A model generated the notes under the pieces. The model was not told the DNA's origin and made no database searches. It saw nothing but the letters and a program-made list of their open reading frames with translations. Source: Mycobacterium sp. 852002-10029_SCH5224772 (GTDB lineage Bacteria > Actinomycetota > Actinomycetes > Mycobacteriales > Mycobacteriaceae). From it: a stretch of DNA of 64,000 nt. The position numbers and the translations under genes are program-made. Below, in pieces: positions 58,516 through 64,000 of the stretch (positions are counted from its first letter, which is position 1; the number at the start of each line of letters is the position of its first letter). The DNA lies in contig NZ_LZHT01000084.1 in assembly GCF_001667315.1 (NCBI RefSeq), positions 62,001 through 126,000 on the forward strand. The letters are read 5' to 3'.

Positions 58516-58555
58516 TGGTGCCCCCACTAGGACTCGAACCTAGGACCTGCGGATT
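58516..58555 (-). other. tRNA-Lys 3' half fragment = attL core of the element
   Basis: Read on the minus strand, the segment gives AATCCGCAGGTCC, TAGGTTCGAGTCCTA and GGGGGCACCA: the anticodon 3' stem, T arm with TTCGA, acceptor and CCA end of an actinobacterial tRNA-Lys. The 5' half is absent. The sequence running right (GTTGACTATA) does not pair with the anticodon stem and is unrelated. This is the usual product of tyrosine-recombinase integration at a tRNA 3' end: the phage regenerates the intact tRNA at its other end, expected beyond 64 kb. Confidence 0.85.
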
Positions 58556-58744
58556 TATAGTCAACCCGTCCCGTCGGTTGCCAGCTAATCCCAAATGGCG
58601 CTGCTCAGCTGCTAGTACCAACCCTGTCGCGGTTCGCTGATTCTCGTTGATTTTGATTGCTTTTCGTTCATTAACGGTGAATTTGTGGCGGGTCGCATAG
58701 GGTCTTGGTCGTCGCGTTGAGCGGATAACAGGGAGCAATCAAAG

Positions 58745-60277
58745 GTGGCAACCGAAGAGCCGGGCAAGCATGTGTTCATTTCATATGTGCACGAAGACTC
58801 TGAGCAGGTCGATCAGCTATGTGCGGTGCTCGAGGCGGTGAATATCCCGTACTGGCGAGACCGCTCGAAGCTGGGCCCGGGCGATGAATGGAAGGTGAAA
58901 ATCCGCGAGGCTATTCGGTCGGGATCGATGGCTTTCCTCGCGTGCTTCTCAGACCAATCGCGGGCCAAAGATAAGTCGTACATGAACGAGGAGCTGACGA
59001 TCGCCACCGAAGAATGGCGTCTGCGCCCTCCTGGACGAACCTGGCTGATACCGGTCAGATTCGATGACGGCCCGGTGCCGGAGTGGGATCTCGGCGCAGG
59101 CAAGACGCTTTCCGATCTCAACTACTCCGACCTATTCGGAACGGCTGTGATGCCGAATACAGCGCAACTGGTAGACAAGATCAAAGAGGTGATGGGTCTG
59201 ACGTCCGCGCTTGATCCGCGGGTTGTCCAGACCTCAGTGGAGGAGTCCGCTACCTCAGATCGCCCGGCGATTCTTCGTCGCCTGACAAAGGAGATGGTGC
59301 GGGATCGCTCGCGAGATATCGAGCTTGACGACCTGGTCAATGCCGAGCTAGCCCGAGCTCTTGCAGCCATACGAGACAGCGACCGGTTCCCCACGTCGTC
59401 ACCCGGCGGCTCGGACAGCGAGATAGCTGTTCATGGCGCCGGCAGAGCCAACGATTACTGGCAACTCGTCCAACCGTTCTGCTGGTCGCTGCAAGTGGCA
59501 GCTAGGTATGGCGAGCCAGGCGCGCTAAGGCCGTGGTCCAACGGGATGAGAGCGTTGAGCGCCGAGGCATACAAGCTCGCTGGCGGTCACACCTACCTTC
59601 TTCACCTGCGGTATGTCCCGGCGCTCATCACTGTATTCGTGGCCGCGATGTCGGCCGCCGGTCAAGGCAAGTGGTCGAACTTCAAAGCATTAGTCGTGGA
59701 TCCGAAAGTGACGGACCGAAGTCGTAGTTTCGGTGATTCATCAAAGCTGTCGCTAGTTGAGGCGGTAAACCCTTACAAGCCTTTCGATTCCGAACTCATA
59801 AGCCAGCTTCTCGTTAACGCGTTGGTGATGGGCAAAGGCTTTGCCGATGCACAGGAGGCCCTCGATCGGCGTGAGGGCATGCACTACCACACGCCAGTCC
59901 CGGACTGGCTCCACCGAATACTCAGGCCGATTTTCAACGAGCAGTTCCCGGACGACGAGGAATACGACGATGCCTTCGACCGGACCGAGGTCATGCTCGG
60001 CATTGTGGATGAGGACCTGGCCAATGAGCGATTTAAGGATCAGCCGACGCGGCCGTTTCATTCGTCCACCATGTGGTTCGGCCGAGCTGGATGGCGATCG
60101 AGACACGACCGAGATGATCCTGTCCGGACGCTAGCCGACGAATTAGCTGCCGACGGTGCTGGTTGGCCTCCGCTCGAGGCGGGTTTGTTCGGCGGATCAG
60201 TCGAGCGCGCCAACACAGCCATCAGCCAGTACCAAGACAGCTTCGAGAAGTACCGAAGTAATTCCAGATTCTGGTGA
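58745..60277 (+). CDS. TIR-domain protein with unrecognised C-terminal domain (candidate anti-phage effector)
   Basis: A 510-residue protein with GTG start. Residues about 8-150 form a bacterial TIR domain: strand A KHVFISYVHED, the BB-loop region DRSKLGPGDEW, and strand D with ACFSDQSRAKDKSYMNEEL. There Glu82 or Glu83 is the expected NADase glutamate, and WLIPVRFDD follows. Such domains cleave NAD+ or make cyclic ADP-ribose signals in defence. Residues about 160-510 contain no motif I recognise; they are rich in W, Y and charged residues and could be the sensor. It sits right behind attL, reads outward-to-inward opposite to the head genes, and has lower GC by eye. Typical position for prophage-borne defence cargo; function is inference. 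Confidence 0.82.
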   Translation: MATEEPGKHVFISYVHEDSEQVDQLCAVLEAVNIPYWRDRSKLGPGDEWKVKIREAIRSGSMAFLACFSDQSRAKDKSYMNEELTIATEEWRLRPPGRTWLIPVRFDDGPVPEWDLGAGKTLSDLNYSDLFGTAVMPNTAQLVDKIKEVMGLTSALDPRVVQTSVEESATSDRPAILRRLTKEMVRDRSRDIELDDLVNAELARALAAIRDSDRFPTSSPGGSDSEIAVHGAGRANDYWQLVQPFCWSLQVAARYGEPGALRPWSNGMRALSAEAYKLAGGHTYLLHLRYVPALITVFVAAMSAAGQGKWSNFKALVVDPKVTDRSRSFGDSSKLSLVEAVNPYKPFDSELISQLLVNALVMGKGFADAQEALDRREGMHYHTPVPDWLHRILRPIFNEQFPDDEEYDDAFDRTEVMLGIVDEDLANERFKDQPTRPFHSSTMWFGRAGWRSRHDRDDPVRTLADELAADGAGWPPLEAGLFGGSVERANTAISQYQDSFEKYRSNSRFW

Positions 60278-60318
60278 TCCTGCGCCCGGGAGTCAAGCGA
60301 ACCAAACACAGCCCGCAC

Positions 60319-60344
60319 GGGAGGGGCGTCCAAGGCCCCCTCCC
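60319..60344. terminator. GC hairpin between converging TIR and phage genes
   Basis: GGGAGGGGC (60319-60327) pairs with GCCCCCTCCC (60335-60344), with a single bulged C and a 7-base loop, 42 bp after the TIR stop. No T-run follows, as is usual for mycobacterial terminators. The rest of the 350-bp gap up to 60630 holds no credible gene on either strand. Confidence 0.45.
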
Positions 60345-60629
60345 ACCCCCGGCGGACACCGACAAGGTACTGGTGCCCAAGGTTTCTACGGGTCTGGGAC
60401 ATTCGGATGTCGACGCATCGGCGGCAGTTTCCGACACAAATCGGTTGGGCCTCGGGGCACCGTTTTTAGGTCTCCGGACCGTACAAGTCAGAATCACCAG
60501 TGCCTTGTCGGCGTGGCGCCGGACCCGGGTCGGGGTGGTGGCCCGTGGGCCAGGCGATGACCGCGCCGTCGGAGCAGCCAGGAGACGCGCCTATCCAGGC
60601 CGCCAGCACCCGCCCCGGCAAAGTTCTCG

Positions 60630-60962
60630 TCACGTATACGGGGTGAACATTTTGCGGAGGAAGTCGACGATTTGTTGCGGCGTTTTGGCTGGCAATTGCC
60701 CGTCAAGCCGCCAAGGTGCGGAGAGTGCGGCAGCCACGGCGAGCAACCCTGCTACCAGTTTCTCGGCGCTATCTCTGTCCACATACTTGTCATCGCCGAG
60801 GGCATCATCAAGAAGTTGCTTAGTTCCCGGTCCGTCGCCTTCTTCGAGAAGGTAGCTATAGAAGATATCCAACGCTTGGTTGGCGGCGGCGTACTGATCA
60901 GGCCGAAGAGGCCATTGACGTCGCGATTCGTCGGCGTCGTCGACGTCGTCGTCGTTGCTCAT
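60630..60962 (-). CDS. Acidic hypothetical phage-element protein
   Basis: A 110-residue protein beginning MSNDDDVDDADESRR, with a strongly acidic N terminus followed by predicted helices (QYAAANQALDIFYSYLLEEG; SAEKLVAGLLAVAAALSAPW). The ATG at 60962 lies 12 bp after the upstream gene stop; a TTG two codons earlier is also in frame. Last gene of the minus-strand head module. No family recognised. Confidence 0.6.
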   Translation of the reverse strand: MSNDDDVDDADESRRQWPLRPDQYAAANQALDIFYSYLLEEGDGPGTKQLLDDALGDDKYVDRDSAEKLVAGLLAVAAALSAPWRLDGQLPAKTPQQIVDFLRKMFTPYT

Positions 60963-60974
60963 GGCCAAATTGTT

Positions 60975-61688
60975 TCATGAGGGCCTGGAAGGCACGATCG
61001 CTTCGCCGCGGTAGGTGTGGCCGTCGATGGTGACGACCGATGTCCGTACCCAGGCACGAAGGTTGGTCATCGCTTGCAACCAATCGGTTCTGAGGCGTCG
61101 CAGATCGTCGGATGTGTCCGTCCAGTACAGGCGTGGGGTGGCGGTGAAGTTGGTCGCGGCGTCGGCGGTTACGGCTTGCGCGTAGAGGTCAGCGATGTGT
61201 GTCGGGTTGGTGAGTGGGATTGTTTCGGTGGCTGTCCAGTAGCCGAAGACCATGAAAGCAATTGGGCTGGGCGGGAAGAAAACGCCAAAGCGGTTGAAGC
61301 TCTTGATGGTTGCTGTTCCTCGTGGGCTCTGGCCGGTGATGCGGCGGCGTGCCTTTCGGTAGCGTAGGAACGGGCACGCGGCTGCGGAGTAGAGCACACA
61401 CGAGTGGTGCGCCGGCCCGAAGGCTTGCGAGAACAGGTGCCCATAGAGGTAGTTCCGGTCTGTCTCGGTGCTGACCACGTAGCCGGGAGACGCGAGTGGA
61501 TAGCCGCACAACCAGCAGCGGCCCCGGATGGCGAGTATTCGCACCTTGCGCGCGTCGACGCTGAAGATGGGCTTGCCGTCGACCCAATGGGATGCGGCGT
61601 GGGAGGGCAGGCCGCGGAATGCTCTGGCGCGCTGGTGGTGTAGATCAGGCATATCCGCGAGCCAGGGCGGCGGTGCCGGCGGGTGCAT
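60975..61688 (-). CDS. Cys/His zinc-binding-type protein of unknown function
   Basis: A 237-residue protein with a potential zinc site. C-W-L-C-G near residue 58 and later H-H-S-C-V-L-Y-S and A-A-C-P-F-L near residue 95 form a CxxC ... HxxC ... C pattern. The layout suggests an HNH-nuclease-like or nucleic-acid-binding zinc module, but the catalytic HNH residues are not evident. The second half (VFFPPSPIAFMVFGYWTATE) is beta-rich. It lies between the capsid gene group and the acidic gene. Unknown family; could be a phage anti-host or head-associated protein. Confidence 0.65.
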   Translation of the reverse strand: MHPPAPPPWLADMPDLHHQRARAFRGLPSHAASHWVDGKPIFSVDARKVRILAIRGRCWLCGYPLASPGYVVSTETDRNYLYGHLFSQAFGPAHHSCVLYSAAACPFLRYRKARRRITGQSPRGTATIKSFNRFGVFFPPSPIAFMVFGYWTATETIPLTNPTHIADLYAQAVTADAATNFTATPRLYWTDTSDDLRRLRTDWLQAMTNLRAWVRTSVVTIDGHTYRGEAIVPSRPS

Positions 61689-61821
61689 GGTGTCTCCTGG
61701 TGTGGCGGCGGCAGGGCGCAGGTGTCGGCTCGGGCCCGAAAGGAGCAGAAAGCTCGCCGTCGTGGCCGGACCTTGCCCGTGTTGGCGGCGGGTTTGACGC
61801 CCGTGCCGCCGCCGGTCTTTG

Positions 61822-62007
61822 TTAGTCGACGATGGTTGCCCAGCCGTGGCGTTGCCAGTGTTCGGCGACGTCGGTGGGGACGCCGGTCAGTGTGCCGCCG
61901 CGCTGCTCGCCGTCGTGGTAGACGAGGTGCGGCTCGTTGACGTTGACGGTGACGGTGCTGTGGTCGCTGGCTGGTGTGCGTCGCTGGCGCTTCGTTGTCA
62001 TGGTCAT
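61822..62007 (-). CDS. Small protein immediately downstream of the capsid gene
   Basis: A 61-residue protein starting at the ATG at 62007, overlapping the capsid stop by one base (TGATG), hence translationally coupled. A basic N terminus (MTMTTKRQRRTP) is followed by a short beta-rich domain ending TDVAEHWQRHGWATIVD. Similar small proteins follow major capsid genes in actinophages; function unproven. The 132 bp after it contain only a GC hairpin (61784-61810). Confidence 0.7.
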   Translation of the reverse strand: MTMTTKRQRRTPASDHSTVTVNVNEPHLVYHDGEQRGGTLTGVPTDVAEHWQRHGWATIVD

Positions 62008-62855
62008 CAGGTCGTCGCAATCTTGACGATGGCCGCCGGGTTGGGGAAGCCGAAGCCAGCGCGCAGGATCGCCCGCACGGCAACGCGATCCGAAGTGAAG
62101 AACACGGAGCGGTCTTTCTCGACCACCGCATCTTGGCGGAGGATGAAGTACCCGAAGGCCTTCGGGATGCCCCACACGACATTGTTTGTGGTGGAGACGT
62201 ATGGCGATGTGAGCAGCGGGATTCCGAGGATCTGCCGTCGCCCGGGCATCGTTGGATCCGCGCCGAGCAGCGGCACGTTGGAGTCGGCCGAGGTGTATTG
62301 CTTGACCTTCGCCAGGGCTTGCGCGGTTGCGGGATTGGTAACCCACGCGGTGATCTCGCCGTTGTGCTGCGCGGACGTGTAGATCGCGTCGCTGAACGGG
62401 TCCACATTGGTGTAGGCGCTGGCTGGGCCGCTCACGGAGGTGACCCCCGAAACACCGGGCAGGCCGCCAGGCCCGTTCGTCGTCGTGGCGGTGAACAACG
62501 CTTGGTCGACCTTGCGGGTCAGGTCGCGGACGATTCCGTCACCGACCGCTTGCGCGGCCTCGGGTGTGCTGTCGTTGGCGAGTTCGGATGAGATCACCGA
62601 CAGGGCAGCCAGTTTCGACGGGGTGATGTCCAGCTCGTCGAGTGTGGCGTCGCTGGCGGCGATTTCGGCGCCTTCGGCCGTCCAGCTCGCCGCTGGGTCA
62701 GCTGTCACCAGCGGCACTCGATACGAGTGGGTGGTGATGGGGATGGTGGTGAGGACTTGGCCAGCCACGGACTGCTGAATTAGCGGCTGGATGACAAGGT
62801 CGCCCACCTGGGCGGGCGTGAGGATCGGCGCGAACGTCGATGTCGTAGAAGCCAT
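62007..62855 (-). CDS. Phage major capsid protein, HK97 fold
   Basis: A 282-residue HK97-type major capsid protein. The N-terminal region MASTTSTFAPILTPAQVGDL precedes E-loop and P-domain sequence (SYRVPLVTADPAASWTAEGAEI; SVISSELANDSTPEAAQAVGDGI) and an A-domain (NNVVWGIPKAFGYFILRQDAVVEKDRS), shown in part. There is no long N-terminal delta domain; a separate scaffold gene lies upstream. Its ATG is 150 bp after the scaffold stop. Distinct from the encapsulin at 24.6 kb, which has no phage context. Confidence 0.92.
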   Translation of the reverse strand: MASTTSTFAPILTPAQVGDLVIQPLIQQSVAGQVLTTIPITTHSYRVPLVTADPAASWTAEGAEIAASDATLDELDITPSKLAALSVISSELANDSTPEAAQAVGDGIVRDLTRKVDQALFTATTTNGPGGLPGVSGVTSVSGPASAYTNVDPFSDAIYTSAQHNGEITAWVTNPATAQALAKVKQYTSADSNVPLLGADPTMPGRRQILGIPLLTSPYVSTTNNVVWGIPKAFGYFILRQDAVVEKDRSVFFTSDRVAVRAILRAGFGFPNPAAIVKIATT

Positions 62856-63005
62856 GAGTAAACCTCCAAGGCGATAAATGCGCTGTGTGCGCGACGGATT
62901 CGATGTGATCCGGTCACTCGCCTGGAGTTCAGCCGGTTGGGCGCCTGGCCCTCGCTGTGACGTTTCGGCCCGGTCCTGCCGACGCTCCGAACGTCATTTG
63001 CGATT

Positions 63006-63488
63006 CTAGCTGCCCAAGACGTCAGACCAGGCGGCGCCGCGCTGCGGTGGCGGGGGCGCGTATTGCCCGAAGTTCGCCCAGCGCGGGCCAGCGGGTCTCG
63101 GCTTGCCCAGCCGGGGGCGCTCCTCGAGGAGAGTGCCGGCCGCGAGGCGCAGCATATCGGCATCGAGTTGTCCGTTGTCGTCGTAGAAGTCGTTCACGTC
63201 GATTTGCCCGATGTCGAACAGGTCGGCGGGAACGTCGAGCAGGTCGGACACCGCTGCTTCGCATTCGCGCCGCTGGTAGCCCTGCACGCGTTCGGTCAGC
63301 GCGTCGCGTTCGGCCTCCACTTCGCGGAGCTGGCGACGCCACCGCGCGGCCTCAGAATTTGGCGAGGTGTCAGGTGAGTCATCCTCGGGCGCTTCCGGTT
63401 CGGCGGCGGGATTCGTCGTCGGATCTACATCGCTGTCGGGGCCGGCGGCTGGGGTGCTCGGGTCCGTGGGGTCGGTTGGTTGAGTCAT
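63006..63488 (-). CDS. Capsid scaffolding-like protein
   Basis: A 160-residue protein with a disordered acidic Pro/Asp/Thr N terminus (residues 1-45), a charged helical middle (RRQLREVEAERDALTERVQG, coiled-coil-like) and a Pro-rich C terminus (APPPPQRG). This composition and its place before the major capsid gene fit a scaffold. The ATG overlaps the upstream stop (ATGA). Confidence 0.8.
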   Translation of the reverse strand: MTQPTDPTDPSTPAAGPDSDVDPTTNPAAEPEAPEDDSPDTSPNSEAARWRRQLREVEAERDALTERVQGYQRRECEAAVSDLLDVPADLFDIGQIDVNDFYDDNGQLDADMLRLAAGTLLEERPRLGKPRPAGPRWANFGQYAPPPPQRGAAWSDVLGS

Positions 63489-63817
63489 GGCTGTACTTCC
63501 TGGTTTTCGAGTTGCGGCCAGCGGCGGCGGCGCACCAGCGCGGAGGGGAATGAGACTTTGGTGGTGAGGTCGTCGGGCGCGGTGTAGCCCAATGAGGCGA
63601 GCAAGGTCTTTTCGGTGTCGGTGGCCGGCCGCTCGAAGTAGTCACATTGATAGCCGGTCGTCTCGTCCCACTCGTAGCGCCATGTGACGCCCTCGGCGCA
63701 GAAGTCGGCGTGCTGGGTGCTGTCTTCGGCGCGCTGTAGCTCGTCGGGCAGCGGCGCGGCGAACGCGAGCCATCCGCGCGGATCGGGCTGCGGTACTTGG
63801 GGCGGTATGTCAGTCAT
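63485..63817 (-). CDS. Hypothetical phage-element protein
   Basis: A 110-residue protein, ATG at 63817, stop overlapping the scaffold start. It contains WRYEWDETTGYQCDYFERPATDTEK and a Pro-rich start. No family recognised. Part of a tightly packed minus-strand cistron set. Confidence 0.68.
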   Translation of the reverse strand: MTDIPPQVPQPDPRGWLAFAAPLPDELQRAEDSTQHADFCAEGVTWRYEWDETTGYQCDYFERPATDTEKTLLASLGYTAPDDLTTKVSFPSALVRRRRWPQLENQEVQP

Positions 63818-64000
63818 CTGCCTCTCCTGTTTGTCGGCGGGTCGCTTCGAGCCAGATCACAAGGCGTTCTTCGACGTCGATATCGAAATGGGTCAGTGTC
63901 GCGAAGAGGAAGCCGCACAGCTGTAGGGCGACGGAGTAGGGGTCGCAGTTGCCGAGGAGCACTGCGGTGGCTGCGGTGTCGTCCCGGTAGAACGACTGGG
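63810..64000 (-). CDS. Hypothetical phage-element protein, 5' partial at window edge
   Basis: An open frame read from the window's right edge to TGA at 63810-63812, 62 residues seen. It includes LLGNCDPYSVALQLCGFLFATL and the acidic HFDIDVEERLVIW (parts). The stop overlaps the start of the next cistron by three bases, which supports that it is real. Function unknown. Confidence 0.6.
   Translation of the reverse strand, partial: QSFYRDDTAATAVLLGNCDPYSVALQLCGFLFATLTHFDIDVEERLVIWLEATRRQTGEADD

Larger units (their letters stand above)
58516..64000. mobile_element. Left part of an integrated prophage or phage satellite (truncated at window edge)
   Basis: Begins at a tRNA-Lys 3' fragment (attL) and continues past the end of the window. 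Synteny with other mycobacteria ends at this point. Content seen: a TIR-domain gene next to attL on the plus strand, then a minus-strand head module (hypotheticals, HK97-type major capsid protein, scaffold, upstream cistrons). Integrase, excisionase, portal, terminase, protease and tail genes are not in the visible part, so prophage versus capsid-bearing satellite (for example phiRv-like) cannot be decided. The TIR region looks lower in GC than the flanks by eye. Confidence 0.8.

Noticed and set aside
58516..58600. Functional tRNA gene on the minus strand
   Set aside because: Only the 3' half is present. The upstream bases cannot form the anticodon, D or acceptor 5' strands.
60222..60706. Short minus-strand frames in the TIR/phage gap
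   Set aside because: Arg/Pro-rich composition, no start context, one overlaps the TIR gene. They look like chance GC-rich frames.

Overview
The window is a high-GC actinobacterial chromosome segment from a slow-growing Mycobacterium, most likely of the M. avium complex type. From about 1 to 58.5 kb the genes follow the order of the M. tuberculosis Rv0782-Rv0830 neighbourhood. Landmarks are purS-purQ, encapsulin plus DyP peroxidase, purL, purF-purM, sseC-cysA2-thiX-lmeA, glnR-mshD, phoT-phoY2, desA1 and kmtR. The MAC-like departures are a WS/DGAT-acyltransferase block, a redox/detoxification operon with two TetR genes, and a complete pstS-pstC-pstA operon beside phoT. These species assignments come from recalled gene order and family knowledge; no search was run.

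Layout. 0-8.8 kb: a 5'-truncated S9 oligopeptidase, two tandem DHA2 exporters, a DUF2334 protein, a flavoprotein dehydrogenase and a metallo-beta-lactamase-fold hydrolase. 8.8-14.5 kb: purS-purQ, then lipid acyltransferases and an epimerase. 14.5-24.6 kb: a long minus-strand string (two tetR, quinone oxidoreductase, DUF427, VOC, TMEM175-like channel, HAD, disulfide oxidoreductase, cupin), next to a divergent pair formed by an alpha/beta hydrolase and a MOSC-reductase-ferredoxin fusion. The transcription units between 20.2 and 22.9 kb are preceded by copies of TGGG-N8-CCCA. 24.6-28 kb: the encapsulin/DyP nanocompartment operon and an M18 aminopeptidase. 28-39 kb: a tetR/phosphotransferase pair, purL, purF, purM, pabC and neighbours. 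39-43 kb: a sulfur operon led by a leaderless polycysteine ORF, then thiX and lmeA. 43-49.7 kb: glnR, mshD, the Pst phosphate transporter and PhoY2. 49.8-58.5 kb: an LCP ligase, dus, desA1, a tetR/DUF2236 pair, a metal-sensing kmtR operon, a deaminase and a methyltransferase.

At 58.52 kb synteny stops at a 3' fragment of a minus-strand tRNA-Lys gene, interpreted as the left attachment site of a prophage or phage satellite that runs past the right edge of the window. The element shows a TIR-domain gene at its extreme end and an oppositely oriented head module (scaffold, HK97-fold major capsid protein, small accessory genes). No integrase, terminase, portal or tail gene is visible. The TIR protein, with about 350 residues of unrecognised C-terminal sequence, is the strongest candidate for an undescribed anti-phage effector.

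Regulatory and repeat structure is rich. There are several palindromic operators beside TetR and ArsR genes. Three apparently leaderless ORFs have TANNNT placed exactly 7 nt before GTG. A related 57-bp repeat family occurs at three loci. A spaced direct repeat lies upstream of desA1. There are no rRNA genes, no complete tRNA, no CRISPR array and no insertion sequence in the window.
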